DNA of 64,000 bases from Gerris lacustris (Eukaryota > Arthropoda > Insecta > Hemiptera > Gerridae), in contig OX578282.1 in assembly GCA_951217055.1 (NCBI GenBank), positions 20,209,106 to 20,273,105 on the forward strand, given 5' to 3'. Below the pieces are notes generated by a model. The model had not been told where the DNA came from, ran no database searches, and saw only the letters and a program-made list of their open reading frames with translations. Positions 55,001-64,000 of the stretch are shown one piece after another. The position numbers and the translations under genes are program-made. Positions within the stretch are counted from its first letter, which is position 1, and each line of letters opens with the position of its first letter.

Positions 55001-56959
55001 CAAAGGAGCCAAGGAGGAGTCAAAAGAGTATCCTTTGTTTCCAAGGAACATTGGTCAAAGGTCCAGGCTGGGCCAGGGTATAGTCAGCCTCTATCGCTAG
55101 CGTTTCATTTCAGCCGAGGAGGCAAACATTGGAAGTAAATATTTGTGATTTGTTATTAAACAAGACTGGATATGTTTGTGATCCTAGCTTAAGCGAATTT
55201 ACTAGGTAAAAGGGTACCGAAAGCATTATACTAAATCATAATTAGACAATGTTTTAAGTTGAGTACACCAATGTAGAATTCTCTAGGACTGCCATTAATA
55301 TGCAAATAGTCTTTTTTAAAGAAGTCTCAAAAAAATTAAAACAAAAATTTGATCATAGTGATAAGGCCAAAGTACATATTATCAAATAGTCTGAAAAAGA
55401 TCGCCAATCCAGTAATAACCTTATGTTGTGTTGATCGGGACGTTAAATCCGGTCACACATTAAGTCGCAGGGCAACACAGTGTTTTGAAACCACGAAATA
55501 ATAAGAGAACAGGCGAATTGAGAAGGAGAGCGGGGCAGAGCTGCGCACGTGGCCTGCCCGAAATTGCTCTGCCCTGCCCTGCGTCGCCTGCGTCTGACTT
55601 TGCGCCCTCCCAAGCACGTATTTTAAAAAAATACGAAAAGAATTAATGGTATTTAGCTGACATTATAATCGTGCAGAGTTATCCTAAAAATGAATTCTCT
55701 TACTTAAACGTCATTGATATTACGTTTAATTAAACTCACGTATATTAAGTGAATTATAATCCATTCAAATTTCATCGTTCAATACATAATTACATTTAGA
55801 AGCTAATTTTTTATTTCCATTCATTAAGTTAATTTATAAAATATAAATAAAATTAAATTTACATTAACTACTTAATTTATACTAATGAGTATAACTATAC
55901 TTTATTTGTATATTTAGTACAATAATACAATCATACCATTAACTTTTCAATTATCTTAATAAATTAAATTCTAATTAACTTTCAACCCTAAATTTGAAAA
56001 AGATTTATTCAAAACAAATTATTTAGATTTAAGGTTTTTTAAAAAAACTTTCCCGTTTACAGGATTTATTATTTGAAATAGGGGCTTATTTGAGTTTTTA
56101 ATTTTATATTTTGAAACAAAAAAAATCTAATTGAATTAATAAATCAATGGTTTGATACGTGCATTAAATTAATGAGGTTAAATAATTACTTTTTAGGTTT
56201 GATAAAAATACTAATTTCATGAGGTTCACTGTTCGAGTTTTAATTATTGGGTAATACAAATGTATGAAAAAAAAAATAAAAGCATTCAAAAGAATGTGCC
56301 TTATATCTTATCCCCCCTCCCCAATCCCATTTTTAATTCTTAGATTAAGAGGGAGGTGAGGATCGAGTATATAATTGATTTATTACAAATTTAATGACTA
56401 TTTGCCATATTTGAATTGTATCTACTTGATAAAGGGGTCCCCTGTCACTCATTGCTTGAGAGTACACTTCTCTAGTAAAAAGAGAGTTTAATAAGAGCTT
56501 TATCGGATAGATTATTATTTCAATTAATTTCTATAATTACTTCTACAAAAGTGTTGATTGTTTTTTAACAAGATCAAGATAAACGACCTCTAATTTTCGT
56601 GGAAAGCTATCCCTTTAACCTTTAATGCTATAAATTTTAGCTTGTTTAAAATAATAAGTAGCGATTGCATATCTCATATAAAGTATAGATTCCTATTTCA
56701 GATAGGAGGAGAGAGTATAGCTTAAAAAAAAGTTTATTTTTAAAAACGTTTTTACATAATGATTCGGAAAAAATAGTGTAAGGCATTGAATTAAAAAATA
56801 ATCTTTACTTATATTCCATTAAGTAAATATCATTTCTATTCAGTAGGTAAAATTGTTTAAAGTTGTAATAACATATTTATATGAGAACCGTTTATTTCAG
56901 AAACCCCTTATCTTCTGTTGACCATGAGTTAAACAATAGATAACCATTAGACCAAAAAA
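55001..56959. other. Intron stretch
   Basis: A GC-richer patch at 55510-55620 includes the inverted pair ggggcagagc / gctctgcccc-like around gcgcacgtgg. The rest is AT-rich. No gene. Confidence 0.55.
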
Positions 56960-57055
56960 TACCCACTTTCTCCATTTCATGGAAAAACTTTGAATCTTGG
57001 AAAGGTTTTTGGGCATTGACTCCATGAAGTGGAGAAAACCATTATTAATTTGTCT

Positions 57056-57091
<36 letters not shown>

Positions 57092-57510
57092 TTGTAGTTT
57101 TAGTCCCGTTCGACAGCTTATTAGGTCATTACAGGATTTGTCTAATTGATATAGTATATGTATCTTAAGGTGTAAAATTATGAAACATTAATCCATTTTT
57201 ATTACCATTTGGTCCGCTAGGAGCTCTGATATCATATGATATAAAATTTAAAACTTATATTGGCGAAATACAGTACTACAATAAATAAAAGTTAAAACCA
57301 AACTACCTCCTATTATATTTTATCTTCCTGGTAAAATGTTTAAGAGCGTCACATTTTGCATGCGTTTATTGAAACTTCAGCCCACCTATCGTCAAAATAT
57401 TGTACTATAAATGAAAACCTAACCACCTCCTGTTACATCCTAACTTCCTGGTACGATATTTAAAAGCTTCACATTTTTCATCTTTGAGCTAAAATATATC
57501 CATGGAAAAA
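56960..57510 (-). repeat. Dispersed repeat family C, copy 2
   Basis: Inverted partner of 30000-30500, with ctttctccatttcatggaaa / ccatgaagtggagaaaac at its left end and gctaaaatatatcca at its right. It is interrupted by a 76-bp SINE piece at 57060-57135. Confidence 0.85.
57060..57135 (-). mobile_element. 5'-truncated SINE copy with 12-bp target-site duplication
   Basis: A T run (57060-57088, i.e. a poly-A tail on the minus strand), then about 47 bp matching the 3' end of the SINE at 53070-53283. The 12-mer atttgtctaatt flanks it at 57048-57059 and 57136-57147. This is classic target-primed reverse transcription with 5' truncation. Confidence 0.9.
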
Positions 57511-57825
57511 AATAATTAAGCTAACTTTAATGCTTTATATCGGTGGTAAGTTATTAATTATTTAATAAACATAACAGATAGCAACACTGTAATAGTCAGT
57601 AGTGTGTGTAACAATAGTGCGTGTATATAAGTGACATATGCGTACATATGTCTTGCTACATACACACACACTGTATAATATATATATTCTTTTATATGCA
57701 TATGTAAGACTGTTAATTGACATACAGTAAACGTTAATTTTTGATATTGTGTGTATAAGTTACTTAGTCGAAGTGATTTTCGAATTTTAGCATAATTTCT
57801 ACAAAAGTATTCAATATTTACTAAC

Positions 57826-57963
57826 CTGAGACGATCATGTCGCCTCTAGTAGTTGTCCAGTAGTTGATGGACGAAGGGAAGGCTTCGGTGTGACATTCTA
57901 AAGTAACGTCTTGTCCAACATAAGCACCCTCCAATTGATTGGCTATACTCAACATTGGAGGAA
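57826..57963 (-). CDS. DIP/lachesin-like protein, exon c (first half of Ig domain 3)
   Basis: A 138-nt exon preceded by an uninterrupted T tract and cag, and followed by gttagt. It opens FPPMLSIANQLEGAYVGQDV, then TLECHTEAFPSSINYWTTT and RGDMIVS. The FPPM-xxxNQL block, the B-strand Cys in LEC, and the C-strand Trp in INYW are the standard Ig3 landmarks in DIP proteins. The last base completes the Gly codon of exon d. The intron to exon d is 4.1 kb and holds several repeats. Confidence 0.96.
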
Positions 57964-57977
57964 CTGAAAAAAAAAAA

Positions 57978-58008
<31 letters not shown>

Positions 58009-58620
58009 ATAAAAAAATAGAATTAGTTAAATATAAACTCTGCTAATTAGAATATTGCAAAAGTTCCTCGCGTCCAACCTTGGGCGAATGGTTACATGTG
58101 TATAACATAATATGACACCATTAAGGAATTTTAAGTGTGGATGTTTGGATCTGTTTTAATTTAAAACGGGATCGGATTTATTTGTATTCAATATTAAATA
58201 GTGGTCAGTATTTATTTTTAGCCTCTCTCCAGTTTTTATGTAAGCAAAATCAGCAGTTTCTACAGTAAAATATTCTGTAAAAGCCAGGATAAGAAACACG
58301 AGTATAACGTAAAGACTAAGCGTAATAAAGGAAAGATAATTAGAAATGAACCAAAATATTCAGCACCAAAAAAATAAAGAGGGAAGGTGAACAAATATTT
58401 TTATAAAGGATTTGAGATATTTTGTTACTTTGTAAGATATTATCGTAAATATTTATTAAAAACAAAGTTTTATCCCATCAAAGTTATTTTGAAAGGAATA
58501 ACTATTTTATTATAAAGTTAATTAATTTGAAGATTATGGATTTAATTCGTACACCTTATACACAAAATTACTTTATAACAAAGAAAATATTACTTTCTAG
58601 ATAATAAAAAGTATTCTTAC
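57964..58620. other. Intron (657 bp)
   Basis: AT-rich, with a poly-A/T-type run and (ata)n text at 57966-58020, which on the minus strand forms the polypyrimidine tract. No other feature. Confidence 0.85.
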
Positions 58621-58749
58621 ATTGTACTCTTAGAAGTACTCTTTTGCTAACTGAGGGAGGTACTCCGTTACTTGCGATGCACAAGTAAGCACCCATGTGT
58701 AACCTACTTACTCTGGTTATTATTAAACTTTCTCCGTCAACAACGTTTA
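58621..58749 (-). CDS. DIP/lachesin-like protein, exon b (second half of Ig domain 2)
   Basis: A 129-nt exon between tttttcacag and gtaagaat. It reads NVVDGESLIITRVSRLHMGA, then YLCIASNGVPPSVSKRVLLR and VQ. MGAYLCIASNGVPPSVSKR is the Ig2 F-G region almost universal in the IgLON/DIP/lachesin group. The Cys pairs with HCKAQG in exon a. Phase 1 on both sides. Confidence 0.97.
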
Positions 58750-59126
58750 CTGTGAAAAAAAAATAACATTAATTAATATTAAATAATAATATTGTCTTTA
58801 CGAGAATTAAAACCAGTCTTGTTTTCAAATATTAAGACATAGAATATTATATTTGAGGCGATTAGTTCCTTAAACAGACAATCTGATTCTTTCAGATTTT
58901 TCAAGAAGTACGAATAACTGTGATGAACATCAAATTTAATTTTTGCTATTAACTGAATATCTCAATAATTTTAAATTAAAGTGTCCGTGAGTTGTTTAAA
59001 CCTGATGAAAAAAATACATCTCTTTTAAAACTAAAAAGGAGTTAAATAGAAAAATAGTTAAAATCGAATTCTGATTTTGCAACTAGACACCTCATTTGTT
59101 AATTATTAGCTACTTAATCTGAGTAC
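58750..59126. other. Intron (377 bp)
   Basis: Short AT-rich intron with GT at the 59126-59125 end and AG at 58751-58750 (minus strand). Nothing else. Confidence 0.9.
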
Positions 59127-59282
59127 CTGTTTCTCCGTTATAATTGATATCTCTTCCGTCTTCCCGTCGCCACATAACGTAAGGCTCTGGATACCCTTGT
59201 GCTTTACAGTGCATGCTCACGTTTGAGCTTTCTCTCACTACCATGTCCGTCGATGACTCCTTGTCAAGTATTCGAGGAGGAA
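59127..59282 (-). CDS. DIP/lachesin-like protein, exon a (first half of Ig domain 2)
   Basis: A 156-nt exon between gattcag and gtactc. Its first two bases finish a codon whose first base is outside the window. The peptide is (V)PPRILDKESSTDMVVRES, SNVSMHCKAQGYPEPYVMWR, then REDGRDINYNGET. VPP-I at the Ig1-Ig2 boundary, the Cys in MHCKAQG, and the Trp in VMWRRED are typical, and NVS is a sequon. It is the first of six exons seen here. The preceding exon(s) for signal peptide and Ig1 should lie above 64000. No ATG start is in view. Confidence 0.96.
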
Positions 59283-59383
59283 CTGAATCAGAGAAACAAA
59301 CAATTCATTAATAATGTTACTAATAAAATATCATCAGTGTTGTACTTGAGCAAGACAATTTTAAGAACTTTCTTTTACCCTAA

Positions 59384-59640
59384 TTAATAAATCCGTAGCG
59401 CAATAGCCGAGGTTAATCCAAGTGTGGTATATGCAATGGAACCTTTGGAAGCTTATATTGGAAAGTTTGGTTCTCACATCAATAAAGTGAACAGCATCGG
59501 GCATGGTCACAACTTGGATTGATGACCACAGATCTGGGTTCAATTGCACCCCCACCACATCCACCGCTTGGTGTTTGATTCAGTATCACCATATAATTCC
59601 TTAGCTGCTTATGTGAAGTGGTAATTAACTGGTTGCATGT
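59384..59640 (+). mobile_element. SINE-like unit with 5S-like segment
   Basis: Head aataaatccgtagcgcaata (shared with 29458). Then catcgggcatggtcacaact, tggattgatgaccaca (compare 25830-25865), gatctgggttcaattgcacc (B-box-like), and a tail-like stretch. A tRNA/5S-like modular head is suggested. The copy is old, with no clear target duplication. Confidence 0.5.
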
Positions 59641-59792
59641 GCCAACTGTAAGGTGATTAAACGTTGTGGAATGGCGTCCATTTCATATATAATTATATAA
59701 GTCACACCACGGAGTTAGTTGGTTTCTTTTTACAAGTAACGAATGAAATAGAGTTGAAAAGTATGATTTTATTTGATAGTATTTTATCTCGG

Positions 59793-60003
59793 ATAAGAAG
59801 CCACTTAATACGAATGTCTAGTGGAAGGAGAAAGAGGTTTATGAAAAATAAACCATCATGAAAAGGGAGAGGCAGACCTAGACTAAGATGGCAGAGCGAT
59901 TTAGTTGAAGTCCTGGGGAGGATTGGTGTTTGGAGCTGAAGACGATGGGTAGAGGATAGAGATGAATGGAGAGGCTTTGTTGAGGAAGCCAAAGCCCTAC
60001 AAA
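59793..60003 (+). pseudogene. LINE ORF2 C-terminal relic
   Basis: One frame with two stops reads MSSGRRKRFMKNKPS, KGRGRPRLRWQSDLVEVLGR, then RRWVEDRDEWRGFVEEAKA. The GRGRPR-xRW-xD and A/V-xDRxxWRxxVEEAK blocks are the standard C-terminal tail of many arthropod endonuclease-RT proteins. It is 5'-truncated. The 149-codon frame on the opposite strand (59702-60151) is its shadow. Confidence 0.82.
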
Positions 60004-61016
60004 GGTTGAAACATCCAGGATGTGTACTTTGTATCGTTATTTCATTAGGGCTGAGTGGTATATATGAATCAATAACTGAACTACAAATACTATTCGAGAC
60101 GTAACAACAATTAGTTATATCTTTCACGCTCTTGTTTACCCTTTCAATCATCCAAATACAGAATAACTAAACTCTCGGATATCGGAAAAATCTTGTGATA
60201 AATTAATTAGGACTGGATTTAATTCCAGTTAAAGCCTTGAAAACTGGAGTGGACTTATTACTCAATTAAAAATAGCTGTGAGTAAGGAAATAACAGTATT
60301 TCCCACGCATTTAATTCGATACGGACAAACCCCTCTGGGAGTGAATTTAGATTTAGTCTGATTTGAATTGACCGGTGAGGGTGGATTTCCGCAGAGCGGA
60401 ATAAGTCCGTAGCTGGGATTTGACGGAGCCCGAGTACGCTGACAGGACCCCGCTCGCTAAAGGATTAGATTTAACCAAATTATTAACCTTATTCGTCATG
60501 TTTAAATGCATGAGTTAATCGATACGTGTTCTACCTAATTTAATAGACATGTGAAACTAGACCTTACATTCCCATACTGTTACCGTGTAACTCTAGAGAT
60601 AACAGAACAAAAGCGAAACTACACCTATACAGTGTATTTCCTCCGTCAAAATTTCAGGACATTAACTGTTTTGGCAATCAAATGAGCCAGAAAGATAATA
60701 TACTATTACATTACGACGTGAAAAACAAATAACAGAATTTAGAAAGGGACATGTTTCTATCAAACAATGAGACAAGTTAATATGAGAGGGATTAAATGCA
60801 AATTTTGTTATTCGTCTAGTAACAGTATTGTTTACCATTCTAAAAGATCAATAGTTCAAGGAGGAGCAAACTTCTCTATGTTGGAAACTTATTTCATTCA
60901 ATAAAGGTTTAGATCATTCACAATAAACATTCTTTTTTAATATTGACCTCTTGCGATCAAATCTAAAAAAAGGTGTCTTTAACGACATCTAGATTGAAAT
61001 GCTCAATTCTAAAGAC
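60004..61016. other. Non-coding stretch
   Basis: Upstream intron or 5' side of the Ig gene. A GC-richer patch at 60370-60470 (gtggatttccgcagagcgga) shows no Ig-like text on the minus strand. No gene. Confidence 0.5.
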
Positions 61017-61782
61017 GGGGATACACTTGAGCATTCACCTCGAATGAGCATGCGGCACGAGGGGAGGGGGGCGCACAACCACATTCGACCGTACAAGCAA
61101 CCGCATTCGGACCTCAAAACAGCCAGGAAGGTAATAAATAGTTAAACAATAATAATAAGAAATTTTCCTAAATGATATAAATAAATATGTCAGAAAGGAG
61201 AGGGGGGAGTCTGCTCATATTAGGTTTATTCCAACCCCCTATTTGTACCGTCCTTTGTATCGTCCCACAGATCGTTTGGGAACCGTTTAGGACAGGTTTT
61301 ATACGCATGCACTAACAGTGAACTGTAATAAAATCATGTCAGCTTGGAACGGGTTTATGGCTATAATTCGCACTGTATTTAAAAACATTCAAAGAAACCT
61401 ATTTGTGATATTGGGATATTTGTGACTATTGACATAACTGCGCATGTCATACCAACCAGTACATGGTATTGTGAGAGGATTGTTTGGACCGTACAGTGAA
61501 AGGTTCGCAAACGATCCCTGCACGGGTTGGAACAGTTTCGTGGATGGTACGAAACACTGTCACAAGTCGGCTTGGAACGGTTTTTATCCATTGTTTGGGC
61601 CAACCCGAGTTGTTAACTCCGTCCACACTTAGCACGAACCGAGCACGTGCGTTGATGTTCCGACAACGGTCAGATCGAGTTAGGGCATGCGCATCCATTC
61701 GGCTCGCTCTGTCCACATCTGAGCAAAACGGGGCGAACTCATGCTCATATGGGGTGAATGCTGAATGCTCAAGTGTACCCCC
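61017..61782. mobile_element. Foldback/MITE-like element, about 766 bp
   Basis: The ends are inverted: ggggatacacttgagcattc at 61017 and aatgctcaagtgtaccccc ending at 61782. Inner gcatgcgg / gcatgcgc and cgaatgag text also pairs. A second repeat inside starts taggtttattccaacccc at 61208, like the MITE at 9651, and repeats phrases such as cttggaacgg (61347, 61572) and caaacgatc. Open frames of 60-100 codons on both strands match no domain. Confidence 0.7.
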
Positions 61783-61889
61783 TCCCTAAGAAAATTACTG
61801 TTTATTGTCCAAATACATACATAAATACATTATCCATTATTGTCTCAAGTCTCAAATTCATACAAAAGTTACAAAATGAAAAAAATGTC

Positions 61890-62560
61890 TGTCAATTAGT
61901 ATTCAAATAGCTTCCTCGCGTATTTGAATGATGTTATGCTTTTACAAACCATTAGTGTCTAATTAATTACATTTTTGACATTTTCATGTTTAGGCTGCGC
62001 TACATAGCTCGAAAAGCGTTACTAAAAACCGTTACCCGGTGTATCAAGGAGTTAGAAAGGTATAGCAGGTGTGCACAGACTGTCTCCAGCTGTTGGGTCT
62101 CCCTCCACCACACGTCAGGGTCCGAAGAAAGTAGGGCCGAAGAAAGTCGAAAAAATGTGTGACAGGTAGTTTGGAAAGTACAGGAGGTTGCCATCAAGTC
62201 TATCTGTATTAAGGTACCTAACGTCTAGTCTACCCACCCTTCCCCTCACGATCGGCTACCTGCCCCACGTCTCACTCTGACAAGTTCAGATTTCAGTGTT
62301 TTTTTTAATATTTCTCGTTTTTTTTTTATATACATTTTTTATTTATTCTTCCATACATTTTTTTTTATAAAAATATAAATTCTTCTCACCACTTGAGGAT
62401 ACGTGATCCTGTGCTGTGGTGGAAGTCTTCTCAGTTAAATTTATATAATATTTTTTAACCACCTCGAACACCGCGAAGCGAACCTGGGGACATTTTATGT
62501 CGGTAGTTTACGCAGAGCGAAAACATGAAATTGTCTCACTGTCTTGCGGACTCGTATGCA
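61890..62560 (+). repeat. Dispersed repeat, second copy of the 47861 family
   Basis: aaggagttagaaaggtatag, gtctccagctgttggg, gggccgaagaaagtcgaaaa and ttgtctcactgtcttgcgga with actcgtatgcaag match 47870-48485 in order, with different inserts between. Confidence 0.7.
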
Positions 62561-62744
62561 AGAAGTATTTACTGAAAGTAACAGAAGATATATGTGATCT
62601 TTATGAAGAATAACATTTTTGTAAGTCTCCGAATTAAAAAAAACACTAGAAAGAAATCTGTTTCAGACATTCTTGGTTCCGTGTGGATGTGAAGGCCTGT
62701 AGTTATTCAATTTTTTAGCCGCCAACACATCATGAAATTTTCTC

Positions 62745-62995
62745 GTCCGCTTTAAATGAAATTCGGGAGGTAAGTCATAATTAGCCAATTTTTTATTCCA
62801 TTAAGACGAGTAGTTTTTAAGATATTATGGTTCATAAAAATGTAAACGATCAGACCAACAGATAGACACGAGACCAATGATCTTTGATGCCTGAGACGGA
62901 TTCCTGTCCAAGAATTTTTGATTTCGGATACTTTTGTTTTTCTTTTTTCAGAACGATTACAATGCATCCGTTACGTTCGGTAAGCTCAGAAGCTA
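62745..62995 (+). repeat. Interspersed repeat family A, copy 4
   Basis: ggtaagtcataattagcc, gtagtttttaagatattatg, cagaccaacagatagac, cctgtccaagaatttttga and cgttcggtaagctcagaagc follow the order of 9355-9612. Confidence 0.7.
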
Positions 62996-63202
62996 TACAT
63001 ACACATAACTGAATAATTATTTTACTGTACTTGGTTATTGAAAGAATACTCTTGAAATTTATTCAGTTCAAAAAATGTTATGATATTGTTACAAGACATA
63101 CTTTACTATTAGATAACAATTACTGTTAGATATTAATTTTAATATATCTACATAGTATGATATTGTAGAATTTAATAATATAATGATGTTATTGCAGAAA
63201 CA

Positions 63203-63400
63203 AATTAATGGTTTAATGGCTTTAGCATTAACAACCATCAACATGCTTCCAGTATTAGCTGCTTGCAGTGTTTGATAAACAGTCGAAGGAAAATCCCGAA
63301 TTTTACGGTAAAACTTTGTAAGAAACACTAATGGTTCTTACAGCATTCAATGCTGGAAGCATGTTGATGTGTCAATGCTAAAGTCATTAAACCATTTAGT
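63203..63400. mobile_element. Foldback element, about 198 bp
   Basis: aatggtttaatggctttagc at 63208 and gctaaagtcattaaaccatt ending at about 63397 are inverted, as are catcaacatgcttccag / ctggaagcatgttgatg farther in. Non-coding. Confidence 0.85.
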
Positions 63401-63404
63401 TGTT

Positions 63405-63690
63405 GCTATTTTTACGTGTTTTTTCCATTTTATCCCCTCTTATATGAAAATATGACAAAAGTGTACATAACAACAATAACTGTACTCTTAAAGAGCTTTC
63501 CAACGACATAAATCATGAGGTATATACTAGGTATATACTCGTATTTTGACTTTTGTACCCCGTACCCATGTGTACTAATTTTTTTTTCACCCATCTAAAT
63601 TCTAAACCAAAATTTTCCTATATTATCATAAGCCAATAATACGGAGATTTCTTTGAAAATTCACTCATTAAATCATGGTGCATGACTGGA
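63405..63690 (+). repeat. Interspersed repeat family B, copy in plus orientation
   Basis: Matches the reverse complement of 28612-28935 from ttttttccattttatcccc to catggtgcatgactgga. Confidence 0.8.
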
Positions 63691-63705
63691 TTTTTTTATA
63701 AACAA

Positions 63706-63905
63706 TAATATCAGATTGTCATAATGACCCCAGCCACGTAATCCTGCGTACAAGATAATATCAGAATGCCATAATGACTCCAGCCACGTAATCACATATA
63801 CGAGATAATATCAGATTGCCATAATGACTCCAGCCACGTAATTCTATGTACGAGATAATATCAGATTGCCATAATGACTCCAGCCACGTTATCCTATGTA
63901 CGAGA
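63706..63905. repeat. Tandem array, four 50-bp units
   Basis: tcagattgccataatgactc with cagccacgtaat and cgagataata. Units start at 63711, 63761, 63811 and 63861, exactly 50 bp apart. The units are nearly identical, so the array is young. There are no spacers or direct-repeat/spacer contrast of a CRISPR type. Confidence 0.95.
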
Positions 63906-64000
63906 GAAGTTTAATAGCACAATCGAAATAATATAAAATAACATAAATTAGTAGAAAAAATATTAAATTAATTATATAAACACTAAAAGTATTATTAGAG

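Noticed and set aside
59199..59387. A 62-codon plus-strand frame.
   Set aside because: It is the shadow of Ig exon a on the minus strand.
59702..60151. A 149-codon minus-strand frame, the longest in the window.
   Set aside because: It is antisense to a LINE ORF2 tail whose plus-strand text is clearly recognisable.
61379..61789. Frames of 62-101 codons on both strands.
   Set aside because: They lie inside a foldback element, are open on both strands, and have no domain.
59283..64000. A search for the Ig1 and signal-peptide exons of the DIP-like gene.
   Set aside because: No minus-strand text with the expected Ig1 Cys/Trp pattern and a phase-1 donor was found, so they are probably beyond the window.

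Overview
The window is strongly AT-rich animal DNA, most likely from an insect. The evidence is spliced GT-AG exons of an arthropod-type neural immunoglobulin gene, large introns, and dense remains of eukaryotic transposons (piggyBac, Tc1/mariner, hAT-type MITE, gypsy, LINE and Penelope-like relics, tRNA- and 5S-like SINEs). A hemipteran is possible, but this is only an impression from the repeat style.

One host gene is supported, on the minus strand. Six exons (59282-59127, 58749-58621, 57963-57826, 53712-53563, 52188-52120, 30834-30766) splice in frame into 237 codons. They encode Ig domain 2, Ig domain 3 and a linker of an IgLON-like cell-surface protein of the DIP (Dpr-interacting protein)/lachesin-like family. 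All junctions are phase 1 and all exon lengths are multiples of three. The signal peptide and Ig1 exons should lie beyond the right edge. The C-terminal exon(s) lie left of 30766 or outside the window, and I could not find them. The intron between the last two exons is about 21.3 kb.

The rest is intron or flank filled with repeats. 1-30 kb holds tandem repeats, foldback elements, homopolymer and (AT)n tracts, a tRNA-like SINE at 18345-18745 with a 10-bp target duplication, and a hAT-like MITE at 23157-23330 with an 8-bp duplication. 31.7-42.1 kb is the densest transposon area. It has two copies of a composite repeat, one interrupted by a Tc1/mariner derivative with arms of about 680 bp, then an internally deleted piggyBac element, a LINE reverse-transcriptase scrap and a gypsy gag-protease relic. 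43-57 kb holds foldback elements, tandem duplications and two SINE copies. 59-64 kb holds a SINE-like unit, a LINE 3' tail, foldback elements and a 50-bp tandem array.

No rRNA gene, functional tRNA gene, CRISPR array or bacterial-type operon was found. The only likely functional protein-coding content is the DIP/lachesin-like gene. I see no convincing new multi-gene system. The most unusual material is structural: near-perfect inverted repeats, a tandem array inside a MITE, SINE families, and a tandem unit that keeps a reading frame open.
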